In this document: positions 1-7,598 of the stretch, piece after piece
How the letters are laid out: each line of letters starts with the position of its first letter
Numbering within the stretch: position 1 is the stretch's first letter
Source of the DNA: Thalassolituus sp. UBA1087
GTDB taxonomy: Bacteria; Pseudomonadota; Gammaproteobacteria; Pseudomonadales; Oceanobacteraceae
Assembly (NCBI GenBank): GCA_002314145.1
Contig: DCCG01000007.1
Span: forward strand, 1-18,110
Length of the DNA: 18,110 nt
Direction of reading: 5' to 3'
The notes under the pieces: generated by a model
The model's input: only the letters and a program-made list of their open reading frames with translations
Told to the model about the DNA's origin: nothing
Database searches by the model: none
Position numbers and translations under genes: made by a program

Positions 1-24
1 TGCAGTTATTACTTGAAAGTGCGT

Positions 25-723
25 ATGAATATATTGGTGACACCACCAGAAATGCATTTTGATAAAGGGTTTGGTATATCAGCGTGGCGCTTTAGGGATG
101 CTGCCAAAGTGTTGATCGATTCTGGTAATAGTAAAGATCTCCTGTCACCAATCGGCTACTTGCAACGTCACGCCTTAGAGTTGTATTTAAAGTCATTAAT
201 TTACATACTCCACAAAAAGTACAACATCCCATTTTGGGGTGATTTTAGCTTGGATAACCCAGCTATCTTCGCTAATGGCAAATGGCGACCAATGTCGAAT
301 ACTCATAACTTGGATGACTTATATAGCTATTTTAAGTCAATCTATGATTCTAACTTTGAGAATCTGCCAAAAACAACCGACTGGGCTCTATCAGATACCT
401 TTGGTAAACAAATAAAGTTAATTAGTGGTTATGATCCTAAGAGTACATACTTTCGATATCCTAAAGCAGCTAGTGCTAGCCAAGACCAGAAAAAATCCAC
501 AATTCAGTCGATGGATATTGAATCAGCCTTAAAAGATGCAAAGTCGGGCGTACGGAAACCAATTAAATGTGCAGTTATGTTAGACGCAAATGATAATGTA
601 GTGCAGACCTATGATCTTGTTCCTGGGGTACTTGAAGATGTTCGAATTGCTCTATCTGAAGCAATGGATTACATAAATAACTTGCATTGTGCGTTTCTCG
701 GCGAGTTGACCAAGTGGTCGTAA
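25..723 (+). CDS. HEPN-like protein of unknown function, AT-rich
   Basis: I do not recognise a named family. About 232 residues from the ATG at 25. The part at residues ~44-67 (ATG numbering), containing RHALELYLKSLIYIL, followed ~30 residues later by NTHNLDDLYSYF, resembles the helical core of HEPN-superfamily proteins, which often act as RNases or partners in toxin, defence or nucleotidyltransferase pairs. The R-x4-6-H catalytic motif of HEPN nucleases is not obvious. No signal peptide or membrane segment is seen. The frame is open back to base 1, so TTG 13, GTG 19, ATG 25 or a start outside the window are all possible; I prefer ATG 25 but without a good ribosome binding site. Base composition is clearly AT-richer than every gene downstream, suggesting horizontal acquisition. 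It is followed by a long gene-poor stretch, so no partner gene is visible on its 3' side. Gene reality is fairly sure; the HEPN assignment is tentative. Confidence 0.6.
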   Translation: MNILVTPPEMHFDKGFGISAWRFRDAAKVLIDSGNSKDLLSPIGYLQRHALELYLKSLIYILHKKYNIPFWGDFSLDNPAIFANGKWRPMSNTHNLDDLYSYFKSIYDSNFENLPKTTDWALSDTFGKQIKLISGYDPKSTYFRYPKAASASQDQKKSTIQSMDIESALKDAKSGVRKPIKCAVMLDANDNVVQTYDLVPGVLEDVRIALSEAMDYINNLHCAFLGELTKWS

Positions 724-1386
724 ACACACTTAACAAGCGACTGTGATTCAACCATAGCTAAATAATTATTCATGCGACCACTCCTGCCCATCCCGGATCA
801 TCGCATTCAGAACAGCCAACAGAGAGCAGCTAACAGGACACTCACTCCAATAGTTACCCACATTCAAACCCAGATTCAAGAGTGAAGTGCACCAGCCTGA
901 CAGCCTCAGTAACGAGGTGCTGCCAGCAGGCAACAAGCCATTATTACACCTGCAGCATCAGAGTAACGGTGGCTTGCCTGCCAGAGCCGGCGTTATCGGG
1001 TTACAAAACCTATGGGCAGGATCTGACGCTGACTCGTTATTACGATTAACAGTGCCTGGAAATACAGAATCCTTCGGTATCCAACATGCGACGACAGTCT
1101 AACGGCCACCCACGTCAGCAAGATAAAGCAGAGCGGCATGGGCTGCTATGAAGATGCGTGGGAGGCAGGCAACCCCGGCAGCCCGGAGGCCAGACTGACA
1201 GGCTCCCCGATGGCAGCCATTACGGACGAATAAAACCTCCATTCTGGCCGGCAATTCTCCCGCCGAACTATCTGCTCACTTTTTCATCAGAATGTGACAC
1301 TGCCACACAGTATTCACCTTCATGCATTAGTTTGCGGTTGATACCACTGGTATCATTCCGCCTCATCTGAACAACTGATCAAAACT
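724..1386. other. Gene-poor gap with a possible gene relic
   Basis: No convincing gene lies here. Short open frames at 887-1102 (GTG start) and 1158-1370 give low-complexity, unfamily-like peptides without ribosome binding sites. Reading frame 0 over ~882-1046 (ending in GYKTYGQDLTLTRYYD then TAA at 1047) and frame 1 over ~1042-1231 (containing MGCYEDAWEAGNPGSPEARL, ending TAA at 1229-1231) look somewhat more protein-like and abut, so a frameshifted remnant of one gene is conceivable. I cannot name a family for it. The stretch 1232-1386 carries the mrcB upstream region with a palindrome described separately. Confidence 0.35.
1339..1356 (+). promoter_or_regulatory. Palindrome over a likely extended -10 of mrcB
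   Basis: TGATACCA-C-TGGTATCA (1339-1355) is a perfect palindrome with 8-bp arms. Its right half contains TGGTATCAT (1348-1356), an extended -10 (TGn plus TATCAT, five of six matches to consensus), with no good -35. A start of transcription near 1363 would leave a ~24-base leader before the mrcB ATG at 1387. Overlap of a palindrome with the -10 is the typical geometry of a repressor operator; which regulator would bind cannot be said. Confidence 0.45.
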
Positions 1387-3699
1387 ATGGCCGCCCGTAA
1401 AAAGACCTCTGCCCGTAAAAGCAATGCCGCCCCTCAATCCCGCCTGCGTATTGCGTTCAGCTGGCTGTTGCGGCTGGCGATTGTCGGCATGGTGGCGCTG
1501 GCGGTGTGGCTGGTGTATCTGGATGCCCAGGTACGGCAGCAGTTTGATGGTAAAAAATGGACGCTGCCGGCTAAGGTTTATGCCCGCCCGCTGTCGCTTT
1601 ATCCGGGGCAGTTATTGTCGGCGGAGCAATTACAGGCGGAACTTAAGTGGGCGGACTACCGCGAATCCCGTGGCGCTGACCGCCCGGGGCGCTATTACCG
1701 GGATGGTAACCGCTGGATCATTTATCGCCGTGCTTTCCCCTTCTGGGATGGCCGTGAACCGGCACGCCGGATCGAAGTAGAGCTGCGTGACGACCGTGTT
1801 TATCGTCTGCGCGAGAATAATACGGATGCCGCTCTGATCCGTATGGAGCCACAGTATATCGGCGGGATTTTTCCGTCACACAATGAAGACCGTGAACTGG
1901 TGCGGCTGGACGATGTACCACCGGCACTGGTCGCGGCGCTGATCGTGACTGAGGATAAAGCCTTTTTTGAGCACTGGGGCATTTCTTTCCGCGGTATCGC
2001 CCGGGCCATGGTTGCCAACGTGAAGGCGGGACGTTTTGTGCAGGGCGGCTCCACCCTGACGCAGCAGCTGGTGAAGAATTTCTTTCTGACCAATAAGCGC
2101 ACGCTGGCACGTAAAATTCAGGAAGCCTTTATGGCATTGCTGCTGGAGCTGCATTACAGCAAAGAAGAGATTCTGCAGGCCTATCTGAATGAAGTGTATC
2201 TGGGGCAGGCCGGCCGCCGTTCGATTAATGGTTTTGGTCTGGCGGCGCGTTTTTATTTTGGTAAGTCGGTTAAAGAGCTGGATCTGGGGGAGATGGCCAC
2301 CCTGGTCGGTCTGGTCAAGGGCGCCTCGTACTACAATCCGCGCCGTAATCCGGAACGTGCCAAAGAACGTCGCGATCTGATTCTGGGGCTGATGAGTGAG
2401 AATAATATTATCTCGGATGCGCAGCGCATGCGGGCGCAGGGTAAGCCACTGCTGACCGCTGATTCCAACCGCGCCGGGCAGCGTGAGTACCCGGCGTTTC
2501 TGGAGCTGGCGCGTAAGCAGCTGCAGCGTGATTACCGGCTGGAAGATTTACAGACCGAAGGCCTGCATATTTTTACCACCCTGGACCCCTGGATGCAGCA
2601 TGCGGTGGAAGCAGCGGCTCAGCGTCAGCTGAATGCTCTGGAAAGCCGCAGTGCCACACTGAAAAATAAACTGGAAACCGCCGCAGTCATTACCAGTGTG
2701 GACGGTGGCGAAGTGCGTGCCTTACTGGGTTCACGCAGGGCAGAGTTTTTTGGCTTTAACCGCGCATTGGCAGCGCAGCGGGCAATCGGTTCGCTGGCCA
2801 AACCTGTGGTGTATTTAACCGCGCTGGAAAGCGGCCGTTATCACTGGGGCAGTCTGATCGATGATCGCCCGGTCAGTGTCTCCGGTCCGGGCGGGCAGCT
2901 GTGGCAACCGCAGAATTATGATCATAAGTCGCACGGTAAAATCCCTATGGTGGATGGTCTGGCACGCTCACTGAACCAGGCCACAGCACGACTGGGAATG
3001 ACCATAGGTCTGGGACAGGTGGCCGATACCTTTACCCGCCTTGGCCTGCAGGCGGATATTCCACCGTATCCTTCTATTCTGCTGGGGGCTATTTCGCTGT
3101 CGCCGTTTGAAGTTGCGGGTATGTATCAGACCATCGCCTCGCAGGGCTTTGTGATGCCGCTGCGTACGATTGAGGCGGTGACTACCGCCAGCGGCGATAC
3201 GCTGTCGTCTTATTCGCTGACCGGTGAGCAACGCTTTGATCCGGCCATGATGCAGTGGCTGAGGTACGGGCTGGAACAGGTAGCCGAGCGCGGTACTGCG
3301 CGGCGTTTAACACAGCATCTGGCGGCGCCTCTGGCAGCCAAAACCGGTACCACGGATGATCAGCGTGATGCCTGGCTGGCGGGATTTGATAACCGCCATC
3401 TGGGGGTGATCTGGGTTGGCCGTGACGACAATAAGCCGATGCCGTTTACCGGCAGCAGTGCCGCTTTGCCTATCTGGCTGGATACTTTCCGCACCGCCGG
3501 CAGTGAGCCTTTGCCGGCCGCCACAGCGTTAACCATGGCGCCGGTCAATGATCAGGGGCAGCTGGTCGGCAAGGGCTGTCGTGGTACTCTGTATCCCTTT
3601 ATCAGCAGCCGTCTGCCGCAACAACTGACGGAATGCGAAGAAGTGACTCTGCCTGAGCAGAAAGAGGAGAAAAAATCGTGGCTAGACTGGTTGTTCTGA
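1387..3699 (+). CDS. mrcB: Penicillin-binding protein 1B, bifunctional glycosyltransferase/transpeptidase
   Basis: Class A PBP that polymerises lipid II into glycan strands and cross-links the stem peptides at the periplasmic face of the inner membrane. The 770 residues show a basic cytoplasmic tail, one membrane anchor at ~22-45, a UB2H-like region at ~60-150, and a GT51 domain with TEDKAFFEHWG (catalytic Glu189) and GGSTLTQQLVKNFFL. The transpeptidase domain has GSLAK (nucleophile Ser469, Lys472), SLN (Ser528-Asn530) and KTGTT (Lys652). E. coli PBP1B is 844 residues; the difference is mostly at the termini. No strong Shine-Dalgarno precedes ATG 1387, but this start keeps the usual short basic tail. 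Its end overlaps the next gene by 22 bases, implying translational coupling with the candidate activator. Assignment to PBP1B rather than PBP1A rests on length, the UB2H region and that neighbour. Confidence 0.95.
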   Translation: MAARKKTSARKSNAAPQSRLRIAFSWLLRLAIVGMVALAVWLVYLDAQVRQQFDGKKWTLPAKVYARPLSLYPGQLLSAEQLQAELKWADYRESRGADRPGRYYRDGNRWIIYRRAFPFWDGREPARRIEVELRDDRVYRLRENNTDAALIRMEPQYIGGIFPSHNEDRELVRLDDVPPALVAALIVTEDKAFFEHWGISFRGIARAMVANVKAGRFVQGGSTLTQQLVKNFFLTNKRTLARKIQEAFMALLLELHYSKEEILQAYLNEVYLGQAGRRSINGFGLAARFYFGKSVKELDLGEMATLVGLVKGASYYNPRRNPERAKERRDLILGLMSENNIISDAQRMRAQGKPLLTADSNRAGQREYPAFLELARKQLQRDYRLEDLQTEGLHIFTTLDPWMQHAVEAAAQRQLNALESRSATLKNKLETAAVITSVDGGEVRALLGSRRAEFFGFNRALAAQRAIGSLAKPVVYLTALESGRYHWGSLIDDRPVSVSGPGGQLWQPQNYDHKSHGKIPMVDGLARSLNQATARLGMTIGLGQVADTFTRLGLQADIPPYPSILLGAISLSPFEVAGMYQTIASQGFVMPLRTIEAVTTASGDTLSSYSLTGEQRFDPAMMQWLRYGLEQVAERGTARRLTQHLAAPLAAKTGTTDDQRDAWLAGFDNRHLGVIWVGRDDNKPMPFTGSSAALPIWLDTFRTAGSEPLPAATALTMAPVNDQGQLVGKGCRGTLYPFISSRLPQQLTECEEVTLPEQKEEKKSWLDWLF

Positions 3700-4151
3700 G
3701 TTTACTGGCTCTATCTGTGCTGGCGGGCTGTTCTGCGGTGCCGCCCACCCCGGAACAGCAGCAGGAAGACGTTGGCCCGGCGCAGTTGCCACACTGGCAG
3801 CCCGGTATGATGGGGGCCTTTACCCAGGGCCAGCACCACCCGGCAGTGGCGAGTTTATTTGCCAAAGCGGAGCAGGCCCGGGAACAGAGTCACTGGCGTT
3901 CGGCCATGACCTATCTTGATCAGGCGCGGCAGATTCAGCCACGCAATCCGGCGATTTTTTATCGCGCGGCCTGGGTCAGCCTGCAGATGGGGGATGCCCG
4001 TCAGGCTGAACAATTATTGCAACGCGGGCTGGTCTTTGCGCCGCAGAACAGCGAACTGAGCCGGCGTCTGAAATTATTGCTGGCGGAATGTCTGGATGCT
4101 CAGGGCAGGGTAATGGAAGCCGACAGCCTGCGGGCGCAGGTTGCCGGCTGA
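3678..4151 (+). CDS. lpoP: TPR outer-membrane lipoprotein, probable PBP1B activator LpoP
   Basis: 157 residues from a GTG start at 3678, preceded by GAGGAG (3664-3669) at good spacing inside the mrcB coding region. Residues 1-17 form a lipoprotein signal with lipobox LAGC, modified Cys18, and Ser at +2, which predicts outer-membrane sorting. After a Pro/Gln-rich linker (~20-50), residues ~56-150 form tetratricopeptide-type helices (for example SHWRSAMTYLDQARQIQP, then FYRAAWVSLQMGDARQAEQL). Known: in Pseudomonas aeruginosa the TPR lipoprotein LpoP, encoded beside the PBP1B gene, activates PBP1B and replaces the role of enterobacterial LpoB. The 22-base overlap with mrcB, lipoprotein signal and TPR fold fit that role here; function is inferred from context and fold. 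An alternative is a generic TPR assembly lipoprotein. The gene converges with the chemoreceptor gene after only 16 bases, and no clear terminator is visible between them. Confidence 0.8.
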   Translation: MARLVVLSLLALSVLAGCSAVPPTPEQQQEDVGPAQLPHWQPGMMGAFTQGQHHPAVASLFAKAEQAREQSHWRSAMTYLDQARQIQPRNPAIFYRAAWVSLQMGDARQAEQLLQRGLVFAPQNSELSRRLKLLLAECLDAQGRVMEADSLRAQVAG

Positions 4152-4167
4152 TAGTAAGGTGTGCGGC

Positions 4168-5664
4168 TTAACCGCCTGACACTTTCAGCTGTGTCAGCAG
4201 GCCGCGCAGATCACTGGCCATCGCCACCAGATGTTCGGAATTGCTGGCCGACCCCGCCGCCTGTCCGGCGGTGGTTTCGCTGATATCACGGATCACGGTC
4301 AGGTTCGTGTTGACCTCATTAATGGCGATATTCTGCTCTTCAATGGCGTGGGCGATCTGTTGGTTCATCTGATGAATATCGGTGACGGCCCGTTTCATAC
4401 TGGCCAGATTTTCACTGCTCTGAGTAATCTGCTCCACGCTGTTTTCCACGCCGGTTTTACTGGCTTCCATGGAATGCACAGCCTCGGCCGAGCCTTTCTG
4501 TAAACGCTCAATCATGCGCTGAATTTCTTCCGTACTTTCATGGGTACGGGAAGCCAGTGTGCGTACTTCATCGGCAACCACAGCAAAGCCCCGGCCCTGT
4601 TCACCGGCGCGCGCGGCTTCAATGGCGGCGTTCAGTGCCAGCAGGTTGGTCTGCTCGGCAATGCCCTGAATAACCTGCAGGACAGAGCCGATGTTGTTGC
4701 TTTCTGCATCCAGGTTTTCAATAACAGTGTTGGCTTTCCCGATACTGTCGGCCAGATTGCTGATGGTTTGCCGTGCCGCGTTAATGCTCTGCTCGCTTTG
4801 CTGACCGACGTGATCAGCATCAGCGGCAGCGCTGGCTGCCTGCTGAGAATTATTGCGTACGTCTTCCATCGAAGCCGTCATCTGATTGGTGGCGGTCGCG
4901 ATCTGATCCGTTTCGCTGTGCTGGCGCCGGGCGCCTTCATCCATGTCGCGGGTATTCTGCGCGAAGTCATGGCCAACATCATCAATGCGCCGGGACAGTT
5001 CATCCACCTGTGAGACGATGTCGTTAATCAGCGCAAAAAAATCATTAAAGGCCGGGGTAAATTTTCCTTCCGGCTTCTCGATTTTAAATGTCAGGTCGAC
5101 GGCGCCTTCCCGGGAGATATGCTGGCCGATTTCCATCAGCTCCGCATTCTGCAGAAATTCCTGCCAGCTCTTGCGCGCCAGATACACCAGCGCCGCGGAT
5201 TCCACCACCACAAAAGCCGCATGCAGTAAAACGATGTCGATGCCGGTGCGGGATTCAAACACCCACACCGGGTTGCCCTGTTCCTGCAGATAATTAAACA
5301 GTAAATGATGAACGGCGATGGTGCCGGCCGCGGCCAGGATCGGCAGCGGGTCACGGTAATAAAGCAGCAGCGCCAGACTGACGAAAATACCAAAATGCAT
5401 TTCGATCAGACCGTGGGCCTGATGAATATGCAGCGCGGAAAAAATCATCAGCGCAATACCATAGGCAATGCGGGAGAGGCGGCCATTGTTGGCAGCCCGG
5501 CTGATGGCAATCGGCACAACGGCCGCGGGAAGCCCGATAACAAATGCTTCGGCCCAGGTGCCGTACCAGCTTGCCAATAACAGAGAGACTGCAAATAAAC
5601 CCAGCACAATAACAGTGAAAAACTGATTGGCGTGGCGATAAAATTCGTACCGGATGGTGGTCAT
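4168..5664 (-). CDS. Methyl-accepting chemotaxis protein with histidine-rich multi-TM sensor
   Basis: 498 residues. The N-terminal ~165 residues are mostly membrane (about six helices between 15 and 165) with no large periplasmic ligand-binding domain. They contain HIHQAHGLIEMHF (His79, 81, 84, 90), then YYRDPLP (103-109) and AVHHLLF (His119-120), an arrangement seen in other bacterial membrane sensors and suggestive of metal, haem or proton/redox sensing. Residues ~180-230 connect to a long cytoplasmic coiled coil. The receptor tip, which binds CheA/CheW, is at ~337-372: EQTNLLALNAAIEAARAGEQ, then GRGFAVVADEVRTLA. No C-terminal CheR-binding pentapeptide is present (it ends KVSGG). No che genes are nearby, so it must feed a pathway encoded elsewhere. 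ATG 5664 has AAGGTG upstream. The chemoreceptor call is certain; the ligand is unknown. Confidence 0.92.
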   Translation of the reverse strand: MTTIRYEFYRHANQFFTVIVLGLFAVSLLLASWYGTWAEAFVIGLPAAVVPIAISRAANNGRLSRIAYGIALMIFSALHIHQAHGLIEMHFGIFVSLALLLYYRDPLPILAAAGTIAVHHLLFNYLQEQGNPVWVFESRTGIDIVLLHAAFVVVESAALVYLARKSWQEFLQNAELMEIGQHISREGAVDLTFKIEKPEGKFTPAFNDFFALINDIVSQVDELSRRIDDVGHDFAQNTRDMDEGARRQHSETDQIATATNQMTASMEDVRNNSQQAASAAADADHVGQQSEQSINAARQTISNLADSIGKANTVIENLDAESNNIGSVLQVIQGIAEQTNLLALNAAIEAARAGEQGRGFAVVADEVRTLASRTHESTEEIQRMIERLQKGSAEAVHSMEASKTGVENSVEQITQSSENLASMKRAVTDIHQMNQQIAHAIEEQNIAINEVNTNLTVIRDISETTAGQAAGSASNSEHLVAMASDLRGLLTQLKVSGG

Positions 5665-5689
5665 ACTGCTGACACCTTTATTAATAACC

Positions 5690-5708
5690 CTACATTTAAT
5701 AAGTGTAG
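5690..5708. promoter_or_regulatory. Near-palindrome upstream of the chemoreceptor gene
   Basis: CTACATTTAATAAGTGTAG pairs with its own reverse complement at 16 of 19 positions (the mismatches are symmetrical, plus the centre). It ends 26 bases before the chemoreceptor ATG, in the 52-base gap after the 181-residue membrane-protein gene, in an AT-rich stretch that could hold the promoter. It may be an operator or a weak hairpin; there is no following T-run to make it a normal terminator. Confidence 0.35.
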
Positions 5709-5716
5709 TTCAGCGG

Positions 5717-6262
5717 TTATCGGGTGCCAGCACGGTGAAGATAAAGAGAGGGGACAATCGTAGCAGCGAGCCAAAGATTCAGGTCATTCTGAGCCAGCCC
5801 GGTCTGGTAATACCAGACAAATAATAATGCCCAGCTGACGATCGCCAGCGGCGAATTTTTTTTATCCGATTTTAAATGCAACACCGCGGCAACAAAGGCA
5901 ACGCCCAGTGCAATAAGCAGCCAGGTGTGTAATTCGTTAATCCGCCGGGCAATTTCAAATACCACGCACAGGGCCAGTAATAAACGTCCCCAGATTAACC
6001 GTGACCAGTGAAAGCCGAGGGCGGCTGTGATCAGCGTGGTAATTAATAACGGCAGAGCCGCATACAGGCTGAGCTGTTGTGGCAGCAGCCGCAGGCTGTA
6101 GGGCATATCCAGCGGCACCAGACTCAGCACCGCCTGCACCAGCATAATCAGTGCGGCAGCAAAACGCGCCGAGCCGGCACCGGACCATGAGCGGCCCGGT
6201 CTGCTGCTCCACAGCAGCAGGCCGCTCATCAGTAACAGGGCGATACTTCCTGTCAGTTGCAT
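5717..6262 (-). CDS. Hypothetical multi-pass membrane protein downstream of hemL
   Basis: Not recognised. 181 residues with about six to seven hydrophobic segments (~3-18, 32-53, 64-84, 88-105, 111-130, 136-152, 160-175) and short polar loops; Arg/Lys content is concentrated in a few loops (RPGRSWSGAGSAR, HLKSDKKNS, HRAGTR). No catalytic motif, signal cleavage site or known family signature is apparent. The ATG at 6262 lies two bases after the hemL stop codon (6265-6267), so it is almost certainly translated from the same transcript as hemL, hemJ and the ClC gene. A role connected with tetrapyrrole synthesis or membrane transport is only a guess from position. Codon use and GC resemble the neighbours, so it looks like a resident gene, not a recent arrival. 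Confidence 0.75.
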   Translation of the reverse strand: MQLTGSIALLLMSGLLLWSSRPGRSWSGAGSARFAAALIMLVQAVLSLVPLDMPYSLRLLPQQLSLYAALPLLITTLITAALGFHWSRLIWGRLLLALCVVFEIARRINELHTWLLIALGVAFVAAVLHLKSDKKNSPLAIVSWALLFVWYYQTGLAQNDLNLWLAATIVPSLYLHRAGTR

Positions 6263-6264
6263 GC

Positions 6265-7566
6265 TCAGTTCTTCAGCGTTGCCATCACGCGGTCAGCCGC
6301 GGCGATGGTTTCCAGAATATCCTGTTCGCTGTGGGCGATGGACATAAAACCGGCTTCAAAGGATGACGGTGCCAGATAAACACCTTCTTTCAGCATGGCG
6401 TGGAAGAAGGTATTAAAACGCTGCGCATCACAGTGATCGGCCACGTCGCGGAAGCAGGTTACTTTCTCCAGCTCGGTGAAGAACATACCGAACATGGAGC
6501 CGGCGCTGTTATAGGTGAACGGAATACCGTGGGCATCGGCTGCGGCTTTAATGCCGTTCAGCAGCAGCTGTACGCGGGCGCTCAGCTGATCATAAAACCC
6601 GGGTTTCTGAATGGCTTTCAGCATGGCTAAACCGGCGGCCATGGCCAGCGGGTTACCGGACAGTGTACCGGCCTGATACACAGGGCCGAGCGGGGCCAGA
6701 TATTCCATGATTTCGCGTTTACCACCAAAAGCCCCCACAGGCAGACCACCACCGATCACTTTACCCAGAGTAGTCATGTCCGGCGTGATGCCGTAGAACT
6801 CCTGCGCACCACCTAAGGCCGCGCGGAAGCCACTCATCACTTCGTCAAAAATCAGCACGATGCCGTGTACGTCACACAGCTCACGCAGACCCAGCAGGAA
6901 GGATTTTTCCGGTGGAATGCAGTTCATGTTGCCGGCCACTGGCTCGATAATCACACAGGCAATTTCGTCGCCCATTTTGGCGAAGCATTCTTTTACGCTG
7001 TCGAGGTTATTGTAATCCAGGGTGATGGTGTTTTCGGCCACGGCGGCCGGTACGCCCGGTGAGGTCGGTACACCTAAGGTCAGCATGCCGGAACCGGCTT
7101 TTACCAGCAGGGAATCCGAATGGCCGTGGTAACAGCCTTCAAACTTCACCATTTTATCTCGGCCGGTGTAGCCACGGGCCAGACGGATAGCACTCATGGT
7201 GGCTTCAGTGCCTGAGTTCACCATGCGCACCATGTCCATGGACGGCACCAGTTTGCACACTTCATCGGCCATTTCGGTTTCGATACCGGTCGGTGCGCCA
7301 AAGCTCAGGCCCTGGTCAATACGGCCTTTTACCGCATCGAGAATTTCATCGGCGCTGTGGCCAAGAATCATTGGCCCCCAGCTGCCGACGTAATCAATGT
7401 AGCGGTTGCCGTCGACATCAAATACGTAAGCGCCTTTGGCGTGGTCGAAGAAAATGGGCGTTCCGCCGACCCCTTTAAAAGCCCGTACCGGGGAATTGAC
7501 GCCGCCGGGAATGTGTTTCTGGGCCGCGCTGAACAGGGCTTCGGATTTGGAAATGGAATAGCTCAT
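6265..7566 (-). CDS. hemL: Glutamate-1-semialdehyde 2,1-aminomutase
   Basis: PLP-dependent enzyme that converts glutamate-1-semialdehyde to 5-aminolevulinate in the C5 route of haem synthesis, in the cytoplasm. 433 residues, close to the usual ~426-430. Family landmarks in order: IPGGVNSPVRAFKGVGG (19-35), DGNRYIDYVGSWGPMILGH (52-70), MVNSGTEATMSAIRLARG (115-132), the YHGHSD loop (146-151), DEVMSGFR with PLP-ring Asp241, and TTLGKVIGGGLPVGAFGG (265-282) carrying the Schiff-base Lys269. All key residues are present. The gene lies 32 bases after hemJ, which acts later in the same pathway, and two bases before the downstream membrane-protein gene. The start ATG at 7566 has a weak purine-rich AGAGAG upstream. 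Assignment is secure. Confidence 0.97.
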   Translation of the reverse strand: MSYSISKSEALFSAAQKHIPGGVNSPVRAFKGVGGTPIFFDHAKGAYVFDVDGNRYIDYVGSWGPMILGHSADEILDAVKGRIDQGLSFGAPTGIETEMADEVCKLVPSMDMVRMVNSGTEATMSAIRLARGYTGRDKMVKFEGCYHGHSDSLLVKAGSGMLTLGVPTSPGVPAAVAENTITLDYNNLDSVKECFAKMGDEIACVIIEPVAGNMNCIPPEKSFLLGLRELCDVHGIVLIFDEVMSGFRAALGGAQEFYGITPDMTTLGKVIGGGLPVGAFGGKREIMEYLAPLGPVYQAGTLSGNPLAMAAGLAMLKAIQKPGFYDQLSARVQLLLNGIKAAADAHGIPFTYNSAGSMFGMFFTELEKVTCFRDVADHCDAQRFNTFFHAMLKEGVYLAPSSFEAGFMSIAHSEQDILETIAAADRVMATLKN

Positions 7567-7598
7567 AACACTCTCTTCGCTAATAAATGTTGGTCAAT

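Noticed and set aside
729..740. ACTTAACAAGCG just after the first gene resembles the start of an integron attC site
   Set aside because: It fits the RYYYAAC core, but no matching GTTRRRY partner or complementary arms occur within the next ~150 bases, and no attC-like site precedes the gene within the window.
1010..1049. The peptide YGQDLTLTRYYD looks like an RHS/YD repeat
   Set aside because: Only one copy is seen and the flanking residues do not continue the repeat pattern.
887..1370. Short plus-strand ORFs at 887-1102 and 1158-1370
   Set aside because: No ribosome binding site, no family resemblance, and low-complexity peptides; treated as part of a gene-poor gap.
4152..4167. Small GCGG…CCGC hairpin at the lpoP/chemoreceptor junction as a bidirectional terminator
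   Set aside because: Only a four-base stem and no T-run.
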